Assembly: GCF_028463985.1 (NCBI RefSeq)
Contig: NZ_CP116766.1
Span: forward strand, 62,001 to 126,000
DNA from: Neisseria lisongii
Lineage (GTDB): Bacteria; Pseudomonadota; Gammaproteobacteria; Burkholderiales; Neisseriaceae
Reading direction: 5' to 3'
DNA length: 64,000 nucleotides
The translations under genes and the position numbers were made by a program. Positions within the stretch are counted from its first letter, which is position 1. Each line of letters opens with the position of its first letter. The notes under the pieces were generated by a model. It was given only the letters and a program-made list of their open reading frames with translations. It had not been told where the DNA came from and did not search any database. Below are positions 7,739-14,831 of this stretch, in pieces.

Positions 7739-8818
7739 TTATTCAACCACGATTTTCGGGAAGCGGCTGCTGAAGTCTTTGCCTTTGTCGGATACGGCGA
7801 GGGCGAGTTGGAAGGCGGCTTGGGTATAGACGGCTTCGATTTGCGGCTGTTGTTCAAACAGGGCGGTGGCGGTGCCGTTGTCCATGGCTTCCCGTACGGG
7901 GAGGCTCAGGGGGAGTTGGCCCAAGAGCGGGACGTTGAGTTTGGCGGCGAGGTTTTTGCCGCCGTCGCTGCCGAAGATGGCTTCGCTGTGGCCGCAGTTG
8001 CTGCAGATGTGGACGGACATGTTTTCCAATACGCCGAAAATCGGGATATTGACTTTGTGGAACATATCGATGGCTTTGCGGGCATCAATCAGGGCGATGT
8101 CTTGCGGGGTGGTTACGACCACCGATCCGGTTACGGGGATTTTTTGCGACAGGGTCAGTTGGATGTCGCCGGTGCCGGGCGGAAGGTCGATAAAGAGGTA
8201 ATCCAAATCGTCCCATTCGCTTTGGAACAGTAATTGCTGCAGGGCTTGGCTCAACATCGGGCCGCGCCAGACAACGGCTTGGTCGGTATCGACCAAAAAG
8301 CCGATCGACATTACCTGTATGCCGTTGTCGGCGGTTACGGGAATCAGTTTTTGGCTTTTTTGGTCGGGTTTGCGTTCTGCTACGCCGAGCATGGTCGGTT
8401 GGCTCGGGCCGTAGAGGTCGGCATCCAACACGCCGACACGGGCGCCCATTTTGGCCATGGCGGTGGCGAGGTTGGCGGTGGTGGTGGATTTGCCGACGCC
8501 GCCTTTGCCGGAGGCGACGGCGATGATGTTTTTCACGCCTTTGATGGTTTGGATGCCGGGTTGGACTTTGTGGGTGGCGATGTCGGTGTGTATGCTTAAA
8601 TGAATGTCGGTTTCGCCGATTTGGGCGAACACGGCTTCTTGCACGAGGTTGGCGATGTCGCTGCCGATGTGGGCAACGGGAAAGCCGAATTGCAGGTCGA
8701 TGTGCAGGCCGTCTGAATTTTGGCTGATGTTTTGAACGGCTTTTTCGCTGCCCAAAGTACGTTGTGTGGCGGGGATAACGAGGGCTTCGAGGGCGCTTTG
8801 TATGGCTGGGATATTCAT
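7739..8818 (-). CDS. mrp: Iron-sulfur cluster carrier protein Mrp/ApbC
   Basis: A 359-residue P-loop ATPase that carries and delivers Fe-S clusters to apoproteins in the cytoplasm. Residues 1-90 form a MIP18/DUF59-like N-terminal domain. The deviant Walker A motif is SGKGGVGKST (about 103-112), and the bridging-cluster CxxC motif is HICSNC in the C-terminal third. A DUS is read in frame near residue 35 (SDGL). Length and domain order are standard. The next gene upstream on this strand (pabBC) ends 55 bp away, so they may be cotranscribed. Confidence 0.93.
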   Translation of the reverse strand: MNIPAIQSALEALVIPATQRTLGSEKAVQNISQNSDGLHIDLQFGFPVAHIGSDIANLVQEAVFAQIGETDIHLSIHTDIATHKVQPGIQTIKGVKNIIAVASGKGGVGKSTTTANLATAMAKMGARVGVLDADLYGPSQPTMLGVAERKPDQKSQKLIPVTADNGIQVMSIGFLVDTDQAVVWRGPMLSQALQQLLFQSEWDDLDYLFIDLPPGTGDIQLTLSQKIPVTGSVVVTTPQDIALIDARKAIDMFHKVNIPIFGVLENMSVHICSNCGHSEAIFGSDGGKNLAAKLNVPLLGQLPLSLPVREAMDNGTATALFEQQPQIEAVYTQAAFQLALAVSDKGKDFSSRFPKIVVE

Positions 8819-8873
8819 GGTTTGCTCTGTTCTGGGTTTGTGTGGCCTATAAATCGGGACGTGTCGGCAAATT

Positions 8874-10700
8874 TCAAGTTTCGGGGCGGATAATGCGGGC
8901 TTCCATCACGCCCCGCAGGGCGTTGCTGATGCAGATGTGTTCGGCGTTTGCCAGCATGTCGGCGCTGATACGGCTTTCTGCAACGCTGTCTGCACCGAGA
9001 TAATGCTGTGGATTATCCAGAATTTCCTGCCGCATCACGCCGTTGAGAATGTCCAAATCCAAGGCGGGGGTGTGCCATTGGCCGTTGATTTTGACAAACA
9101 CGCTGCTTCTGCCGCCTTCGAGCAACACGCCGTCGGTATTGAACAGCAGGCTGTCGAATGCGCCGTGTTGCTCGGCGGTCTGCCACGCAGCGTCAAAAGC
9201 GGCACGGCGGTCGGTTTTGAAGCGGCGCAGATAGTCGCAAACGGGTAGGGCGTTTGGTGAGAGCAGCAGGTTTTGGATGCCGGAAACGGGCTGAATCGGT
9301 GCATGGCTGAAGCTGAGGCCGTCTGAATTCAAGCTGATTTTCAGGCGGCTGTTTTCAGACGGCATGGCGGCGAGATAATGTTCGATTTGCTGCACATAAT
9401 CGCTTGGAAGCCGGAGGTTTAAGGCGTGGGCGGCGGTTTTCAGACGGCCTAAATGGCGGTGCAGCAGGCGGCATTGGCGGTTGCGGACGTTTAAAGTTTC
9501 AAAAATGCCGAACGGCGGCGCAAGCTCGGTCAGGAAACGGGCTTTCCAGCCGCATTCCTGATATTCGCCCTGCGGGTCGCTGTCGATAACAATCCCCGAA
9601 CCGACACCGTACACACCATGATAAACGTCGGCCCGTTCGGTTGGGGTCAGGCTTAAGGTGCGGATAACCACGTTCAACACGCCTTCAAAACCCAAGCCGC
9701 TGCCGCAGGGATTGAGATAGCCGATGCTGCCGGTATAAAGCCCCCTTGCTTCGCTTTCCAATGCCTGAATAATCTGCATACTCATGCGTTTGGGTGCGCC
9801 GGTAATCGAGCCACAGGGAAATGCCGCTCGAAAAATATCGGCTGCGCCGGTTTGCGGCTGCGCCTGCGCACTGATGGTGCTGGTCATTTGCCAAACGCTG
9901 CCGAAACGGCTTACTTTCAGCGGTTCGGGAACACGCACGCTGCCGGTTTGCGAAATTTTGCCCAAATCGTTGCGCAGCAAATCGACAATCATAATGTTTT
10001 CGGCACGGTTTTTCGGGTTGCTCTGCAAGATTTCCGCCCGCTGCTCGTCCAAACCGTCGTGCAAAATCGGCGCTGTGCCTTTCATCGGCTCGGTGGTGAT
10101 TTGGCCGTCTGAATGGATTTTGAGAAACAGTTCGGGCGAAAAACACAGCGTCCAGCCGGTTGCCCCGTTTTGATCGGGCAAACAGGTCAGGGCGGCGTAG
10201 GGAACGGGTTGGCGCAGGCGGCGGTAAAGTGCAATCGGGCTGCCGTAGGTGTCGAAATGCAGGCGGGTGGTGTAATTGATTTGGTAAGTGTCGCCCCGGC
10301 GGATGGCATCGTGAACCGCCGCCACTGCCGCCAGATAATCCGCTTCGTTTGTGGACGATTGCGGCGTGGAAATACCGGCAAGGCCGTCTGAAAATTGATT
10401 CAGCCAGTCTTCAATGTCTACCTCGGCGCAATCGGCAAACCAATGCACCGCCAATACTCCGGATGCGTTTTCAGACGGCATGCCCATCAATGCCTGACCG
10501 AAAGTGTAGTCTGCACACAACACGGCATGCAGCCCGCTTTGCCAGCCCTGCTGTAAAACGTTATCGAGAAGGTGTAGGGAATCCGCAGTCAGGAAACGAC
10601 TGTCTTTATGATTTTGATAGCATTTTGTCCGACCCGAAACAGCATCGTCGAACACAGCAAAAAAAGACGCAGCCTTGCTGCAAATATTTTCATTATACAT
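8874..10700 (-). CDS. pabB: Aminodeoxychorismate synthase component I fused to aminodeoxychorismate lyase
   Basis: A 608-residue bifunctional enzyme of p-aminobenzoate (folate) synthesis. Residues to about 370 are the chorismate-binding domain, with GDTYQINYTTRL and PCGSITGAPKRMSMQII. From about residue 395 (FGIFETLNV, RLLHRHLGRL) the protein is a PLP-dependent class IV aminotransferase fold, equivalent to PabC 4-amino-4-deoxychorismate lyase. The fusion puts conversion of chorismate to p-aminobenzoate in one chain, except for the glutaminase PabA, which is not in the window. At least four DUS are embedded in the coding sequence. Confidence 0.9.
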   Translation of the reverse strand: MYNENICSKAASFFAVFDDAVSGRTKCYQNHKDSRFLTADSLHLLDNVLQQGWQSGLHAVLCADYTFGQALMGMPSENASGVLAVHWFADCAEVDIEDWLNQFSDGLAGISTPQSSTNEADYLAAVAAVHDAIRRGDTYQINYTTRLHFDTYGSPIALYRRLRQPVPYAALTCLPDQNGATGWTLCFSPELFLKIHSDGQITTEPMKGTAPILHDGLDEQRAEILQSNPKNRAENIMIVDLLRNDLGKISQTGSVRVPEPLKVSRFGSVWQMTSTISAQAQPQTGAADIFRAAFPCGSITGAPKRMSMQIIQALESEARGLYTGSIGYLNPCGSGLGFEGVLNVVIRTLSLTPTERADVYHGVYGVGSGIVIDSDPQGEYQECGWKARFLTELAPPFGIFETLNVRNRQCRLLHRHLGRLKTAAHALNLRLPSDYVQQIEHYLAAMPSENSRLKISLNSDGLSFSHAPIQPVSGIQNLLLSPNALPVCDYLRRFKTDRRAAFDAAWQTAEQHGAFDSLLFNTDGVLLEGGRSSVFVKINGQWHTPALDLDILNGVMRQEILDNPQHYLGADSVAESRISADMLANAEHICISNALRGVMEARIIRPET

Positions 10701-10839
10701 GGTTTTTACATAAATTATCAGATGACGGCGGAAAAATACCGGAAATGTAATTTTCTGTAGTGTTTATCGGCGGGGTATGCGTTAAAATAAACCCAGAAAA
10801 GACAATCATATCATTCTCAAACACCAAACAGGAGCAAAT

Positions 10840-11769
10840 ATGACCGATCATCAGTTGAAACCATTCGAAGAAATCCAGTTGGACGACAAACAGGACAAAT
10901 TGGAAATTTTTGAAAAATCCGTTTTGGAACACGAAGGTAAAGGCGAAGCCGAAGATTCCAACCGTGCGCCGCTGCCGGAAAACTATCCGTACAAACACCG
11001 TATGCGCCGCAGCGTTTACGAAAAAGAAAAGCAAAAGCTGCAAATCGAATTGTTGAAAGTACAAAGCTGGGTTAAAGATTCCGGCCAACGTGTCGTATGC
11101 CTGTTTGAAGGTCGCGATGCCGCCGGTAAAGGCGGTACCATCAAACGCTTTATGGAACACCTCAACCCCCGCGGCGCACGGGTGGTGGCATTGGAAAAAC
11201 CGACCGACACCGAGCGCGGCCAATGGTATTTCCAACGCTACGTGCAAAACCTGCCGACTGCCGGCGAAATGGCATTCTTCGACCGCTCATGGTACAACCG
11301 TGCCGGCGTAGAACGTGTAATGGGTTTCTGCGAACCGAACGAATACCTGCTGTTTATGCGCCAAGCTCCTGAATTGGAACGCATGTTGGTGGCCAGCGGT
11401 ATCCACCTGTTCAAATTCTGGTTCTCCGTAAGCCGCGAAGAACAGCTGCGCCGCTTCATTTCCCGCCGCGACGACCCGCTGAAACACTGGAAACTGTCGC
11501 CTGTGGACATCCAATCCCTCGACCGTTGGGACGATTACACCGAAGCGAAAAACGCCATGTTCTTCCACACCCACACCGGCGATGCACCGTGGACGATTAT
11601 CCGTTCGGACGACAAAAAACGTGCCCGTCTGAACTGTATCCGCTACTTCCTGCACCAGCTGGACTATCCGGGCAAAGACGAAAAAGCCATCGGCAAAGTG
11701 GACGAAAAAATCGTTTTGGTACCGAATACCCGTTACAAAGAAAAAACCATGGATGTCGGCGTAGATTGA
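10840..11769 (+). CDS. ppk2: Polyphosphate kinase 2
   Basis: A 309-residue PPK2-family enzyme that transfers phosphate between polyphosphate and nucleotides. Walker A is FEGRDAAGKGGT (about 89-100), Walker B is FFDRSWYNRAGVE (about 146-158), and the lid segment contains RRDDPLKHWKLSP. A single PPK2 domain of this length is typical of class I enzymes, which favour making GTP or ATP from polyP; that choice is inference. SD AGGAG is 6 bp before the ATG. A strong terminator follows. Confidence 0.93.
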   Translation: MTDHQLKPFEEIQLDDKQDKLEIFEKSVLEHEGKGEAEDSNRAPLPENYPYKHRMRRSVYEKEKQKLQIELLKVQSWVKDSGQRVVCLFEGRDAAGKGGTIKRFMEHLNPRGARVVALEKPTDTERGQWYFQRYVQNLPTAGEMAFFDRSWYNRAGVERVMGFCEPNEYLLFMRQAPELERMLVASGIHLFKFWFSVSREEQLRRFISRRDDPLKHWKLSPVDIQSLDRWDDYTEAKNAMFFHTHTGDAPWTIIRSDDKKRARLNCIRYFLHQLDYPGKDEKAIGKVDEKIVLVPNTRYKEKTMDVGVD

Positions 11770-11789
11770 TTTAAACGCTGAACGGAGAT

Positions 11790-11820
11790 AAAAAGCGGCA
11801 AGAGCATTGCCGCTTTTTTT
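11790..11820 (+). terminator. Rho-independent terminator of ppk2
   Basis: AAAAAGCGGCAAGAGCATTGCCGCTTTTTTT: a GCGGCAA stem with a 7-T tail. Confidence 0.9.
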
Positions 11821-11870
11821 GCGTGTTTTTTTGGGAGGAGGAAGTTTACGGAATGGTTTTTCAGACGGCC

Positions 11871-12012
11871 TATAGTTAATCAACCGAAAAAATATGACAC
11901 CACAGCGAGCCACCCTTCCCCTAACCCCTTCCCGCCAGCGGGACGGGGAACAAAGTGCAGGTGAACCAACTTAGCTTGCCGATTTGTACAGAAAATTCGG
12001 TGTTTTAACTAT
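11871..12012. repeat. MITE-like element, TATAGTT family, copy 2
   Basis: Starts TATAGTTAATCAACCGAAAAAATATG (asymmetric form) and ends GAATTCGGTGTTTTAACTAT-type sequence. The right end runs into the 3' end of the PHP phosphatase gene, whose TAA stop lies within the element's terminal TTAACTAT. The internal GC-rich block matches the other copies. Confidence 0.75.
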
Positions 12013-12865
12013 CTGCCGACAAGCCCCTGCTTGTTCCCCGAAATTCCTTCCAAACTGCCCGACAGTTATCAGGTAAGGGCGGGCAAGCGCCGAGGGTGCC
12101 GCCGCTGAAATCGCCTTGGCGGTGGAAGTCGCTGCCGCAGCTTGCCGACAGGCCGTAGCGTTCGGCGAGCAGGGCGTAGTTGAGGCTGTCGTTGCGGCTG
12201 CAGCTGCCGCTGTGGACTTCGATGCCGCTGCCGCCCAGTGATTTGAATTCTTCAAACAGGTTGCGTTTGGCGGTGGCGGAAAGTGAATAGCGCATCGGGT
12301 GGGCAATAACGCTCAATCCGCCGGCGGCTTTAACGGCGGCAACACAGTCGGCGAGTGTTGCCCATTCGTGTTTGACAGCGCAGGGTTTGCCTTCGCCCAG
12401 ATATTTGGTAAACGCCTGCTGTTTGTTGCGTACATGGCCGCCGTTGATGAGAAATTCGGCGATATGGGTGCGGCTGGCCATTTCGGGGTTGGCGGCCAAG
12501 GCAAGCGAGCCTTCGTATGCGCCGGTGATGCCTTTCTTTTCCAGCTTTTCGGCAATCGCTGCCAGCCTTTTCAGACGGCCTTGGCGCACTTGTGCCAACA
12601 GGTTTTGCAGTGTGTCGCAGCGTTCGTCAAAATCCAAGCCGACCACATGAATGGTGCGGCCCCGCCATGTTACCGAGATTTCCACGCCGTTGATAAAGCG
12701 TAAACCGAGTTTGTCCGCTTCGGCACGGGCTGCGGCCAAGCCGCCGGTGTGGTCGTGGTCGGTCAGCGAGAGCATGGTGCAGCCGTTGGCATGTGCCAGC
12801 CGCACCACTTCGGCGGGGCTTAATGCGCCGTCTGAGATATTGGAATGGCAATGTAGGTCTATCAT
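12005..12865 (-). CDS. rnm: PHP-domain 3',5'-nucleotide phosphatase / RNase AM (TrpH/YciV family)
   Basis: A 286-residue PHP-fold metal-dependent phosphoesterase. Metal-binding motifs include DLHCHSNISDG at residues 3-13, LTDHDH around 40, and the later GSDFHRQGD. E. coli YciV removes 3'-phosphate from nucleoside 3',5'-bisphosphates and trims 5' ends of small rRNAs. I start at MIDLHCHS because PHP proteins begin close to this motif; an upstream ATG at 12904 would add 13 residues largely encoded by a DUS. The C-terminus ends inside a repeat that supplies the stop codon, so the last residues may differ from relatives. Confidence 0.85.
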   Translation of the reverse strand: MIDLHCHSNISDGALSPAEVVRLAHANGCTMLSLTDHDHTGGLAAARAEADKLGLRFINGVEISVTWRGRTIHVVGLDFDERCDTLQNLLAQVRQGRLKRLAAIAEKLEKKGITGAYEGSLALAANPEMASRTHIAEFLINGGHVRNKQQAFTKYLGEGKPCAVKHEWATLADCVAAVKAAGGLSVIAHPMRYSLSATAKRNLFEEFKSLGGSGIEVHSGSCSRNDSLNYALLAERYGLSASCGSDFHRQGDFSGGTLGACPPLPDNCRAVWKEFRGTSRGLSADS

Positions 12866-12910
12866 GGTTTTTTCTGTGAAAAGGCCGTCTGAAATTTGGT
12901 TCATTGATTT

Positions 12911-13132
12911 TCAGACGGCCTTGGAATCAATGTCTGCTGGTTGTTCTTCCGCTGCCGACAAAGCCTGCAAACGCCGTTGTTGGGCATCATAGGCGGCTTT
13001 GTCCTGCCAGTAAATGGTTTGGATGCACGCATCGCCGCAGTCCGAACCGCAGCATTCCCAGCTTTCGGGGCGCACGGGTTCGGCCAGCAGCGGCTCGCCC
13101 AACAGGGCTTCAGGCTTCGGGGTCGTATCCAT
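12911..13132 (-). CDS. Small oxidoreductase-like domain protein (Cys-rich)
   Basis: A 73-residue protein with the motif PESWECCGSDCGDACIQTIYW followed by an acidic or Gln-rich tail. The CCxxxCxxxC pattern followed by WQxxxxxYD is the Oxidored-like (PF09791) signature; its function is unknown and it may bind metal. I start at MDTTPKPE, which overlaps the end of the S4 gene by 23 bp and suggests translational coupling. The last codons lie just after a DUS. Confidence 0.65.
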   Translation of the reverse strand: MDTTPKPEALLGEPLLAEPVRPESWECCGSDCGDACIQTIYWQDKAAYDAQQRRLQALSAAEEQPADIDSKAV

Positions 13133-13343
13133 CGGCAACTTCCAAGACTGCGCCGTCAAACTCAATCACTTCGCCGCCCCGAATTTTGGCGGTTTTGCGG
13201 GTTTCCACTTCGCCGTTGCGCAACACCAGCCCCTCGGCAATCAGGGCTTTTGCCTGTCCGCCGCTTTCGGCAAGACCGGCCAGTTTCAATAAGTCGCATA
13301 AGGCGATGTATTCGTTGGCTTCGAGATAAACCGTGGCTTCCAT
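13110..13343 (-). CDS. S4-domain RNA-binding protein (YbcJ/YaaA type)
   Basis: A 77-residue protein consisting of one S4 RNA-binding domain: MEATVYLEANEYIALCDLLK, then SGGQAKALIAEGLVLRNGEVETRKTAKIRGGEVI. The order of 'G.A...I..G.V..NG..e.R...kl..Gd.v' is typical of S4. Family members bind rRNA or tRNA; no specific role is known. The start at 13343 removes 13 residues of upstream non-conserved translation. The 3' end overlaps the small Cys-rich gene. Confidence 0.8.
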   Translation of the reverse strand: MEATVYLEANEYIALCDLLKLAGLAESGGQAKALIAEGLVLRNGEVETRKTAKIRGGEVIEFDGAVLEVADGYDPEA

Positions 13344-13381
13344 TTGGGATTTCCTGTTGATTTTTGTGCAATATTGTAGCA

Positions 13382-13443
13382 TAGGCCGTCTGAAAACCGC
13401 AGGTTTCGCTAAAATTCGTTTTGCTCATTTTTCAGACGGCCTT
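13382..13443. terminator. Widely spaced DUS inverted pair
   Basis: AGGCCGTCTGAAAA and TTTTCAGACGGCCT separated by the AGGTTTCGC...TTCGTTTTGCTC block that recurs elsewhere in the window. It could form a long hairpin between the divergent S4 and DUF2892 genes. Confidence 0.45.
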
Positions 13444-13510
13444 GACAAGCATTCCGCTTCATATTATATTTTTGTAACATTTAAAAAAACTGATATAAAA
13501 GGAGTTGGAT

Positions 13511-13699
13511 ATGAAACGCAATGTCGGCGGTTTGGACCGTGCAATCCGCATTATCGTAGGCTTGACATTAATCATCGCTGCGGCGGCCGGTGTGATTGGC
13601 TGGTGGGGGTGGCTGGGCGTGTTGGTATTGGCCAGCGGGGTGTTTTCGTTTTGCGGTTTGTACAGTTTGCTTGGTGTGAATACGTGTCCCCGCAAATAG
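13511..13699 (+). CDS. DUF2892 (YgaP-like) inner-membrane protein
   Basis: A 62-residue protein with the family signature MKRNVGGLDRAIRIIVG followed by two hydrophobic segments (about 18-36 and 38-55) and the terminal NTCPRK. DUF2892 proteins are found next to or fused with rhodaneses and are linked to sulfur or polysulfide handling. GGAG lies 6 bp before the ATG at 13511. An in-frame TTG two codons upstream is less likely. A related DUF2892 segment is fused to the next gene. Confidence 0.8.
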   Translation: MKRNVGGLDRAIRIIVGLTLIIAAAAGVIGWWGWLGVLVLASGVFSFCGLYSLLGVNTCPRK

Positions 13700-13819
13700 G
13701 CTGAGACCTTTGCAAATTCCCTATCTTTGGTACATTTCTTCGTTATGCGCTGCTATAACTTCGAACTGTACTCAAATCTAGGGTTTTGCAAAGATCTCAT
13801 GCCGTCTGAAAAAGGTAAA

Positions 13820-14371
13820 ATGATGAAAATTCAAACTATTTCGGCTGAAGAAGTGCAGCAGAAGCTGGCTGCCGGTGCGGTGTTGGTTGATGTACGCAGT
13901 GCGGCCGAATACGGGCGGGAATATATTGACGGTGCGGTCAATGTGCCGCTGGATCAACTCGGGAAACACGGTTTGCCGGACGGATTGGCCGGTGCTGCGG
14001 CGGTGGTGTTTCATTGTCAGTCGGGTATGCGTACGGCGCAAAATGCGGAAACATTGGCGCAGTCGGCGCAGGGAAAAACGGCGTATATTTTGGAACGGGG
14101 CATACAGGGCTGGAAGGATTCAGGTTTTGCCACGGTTATCAACCGCAGTCGGCCGCTTGATTTGATGCGGCAAGTGCAAATCGGTGCAGGCTCGCTGGCT
14201 TTGTTCGGCGCATTGGGCGGTTGGCTGGTGTCGCCGTGGCTGTATGTGTTGTGCGGTATGGTCGGTGCGGGGCTTTTGTTTGCAGGGCTGACCGGCTTTT
14301 GCGGCTTGGCACGGCTGCTGTTGCTGATGCCGTGGAACCGGAGTTTGCGACAACAGGCAAAATCAAGCTGA
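13820..14371 (+). CDS. Rhodanese-DUF2892 fusion, YgaP-like membrane sulfurtransferase
   Basis: A 183-residue protein. Residues 3-115 are a rhodanese domain with the active-site Cys66 in HCQSGMRT; the cysteine carries the persulfide during sulfur transfer. Residues about 120-175 give two membrane segments (LALFGALGGWLVSPWLYVLCG and GLLFAGLTGFCGLARLLLL), a DUF2892 module as in E. coli YgaP. I start at MMKIQT after GAAAAAGG; upstream in-frame ATGs include one inside a DUS. With the DUF2892 gene and the BigR-like repressor it forms a sulfide/persulfide-handling cluster. Confidence 0.85.
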   Translation: MMKIQTISAEEVQQKLAAGAVLVDVRSAAEYGREYIDGAVNVPLDQLGKHGLPDGLAGAAAVVFHCQSGMRTAQNAETLAQSAQGKTAYILERGIQGWKDSGFATVINRSRPLDLMRQVQIGAGSLALFGALGGWLVSPWLYVLCGMVGAGLLFAGLTGFCGLARLLLLMPWNRSLRQQAKSS

Positions 14372-14425
14372 TGTGTCTGCCATTGTGGTAAAATACGGCA
14401 CGATATTTTTCATTTCAGCAACATT

Positions 14426-14722
14426 ATGAACGTTGAAGCCCCACCGTATGCCGAGGCGGCCGACTTTTTGAAACTGTTGGCCAACTCCAACCGCTTGGCC
14501 GTGTTGTGCAAGCTGCACGAGCAACGCCGCAATGTAACCGAGCTGGCGCAGATTGCCGGTCTGCCGCAGGCCGCCATGTCCAGCCAGTTGGCCTTGCTGC
14601 GGGAAGCGGGTTTGGTCGCTTGCGAAGTCAATCATCGGGAGCGGCTTTACTATATTGCCGATGATCGTGTCGGCAAAATGATTGAATTGCTGTATTCGTT
14701 TTACTGCACGCCGTCTGAATAA
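14426..14722 (+). CDS. ArsR-family repressor, probably a BigR/SqrR-type persulfide sensor
   Basis: A 98-residue winged-helix regulator. The helix-turn-helix is about residues 40-62 (NVTELAQIAGLPQAAMSSQLALLREAGLV) and the wing is NHRERLYYIADDR. Cys28 in AVLCKL and Cys94 near the C-terminus (FYCTPSE) sit where BigR/SqrR proteins have their disulfide- or tetrasulfide-forming pair, and the neighbours are a rhodanese and DUF2892. Function as a sulfide-responsive repressor of the cluster is inference. The final codons (ThrProSerGlu) are encoded by a DUS. Confidence 0.78.
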   Translation: MNVEAPPYAEAADFLKLLANSNRLAVLCKLHEQRRNVTELAQIAGLPQAAMSSQLALLREAGLVACEVNHRERLYYIADDRVGKMIELLYSFYCTPSE

Positions 14723-14737
14723 GCGGCGCAGCCGACA

Positions 14738-14773
14738 AAGGCCGTCTGAAAATCATTTTTCAGACGGCCTTCG
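14738..14773 (+). terminator. Paired-DUS terminator after the ArsR-type gene
   Basis: AAAGGCCGTCTGAAAAT and ATTTTTCAGACGGCCTT with a tight loop. Confidence 0.8.
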
Positions 14774-14831
14774 GTATGTCAAACCTGCTACAATACCGTT
14801 TCCGATTTTCTTCTGCACAACATAAATCCCT

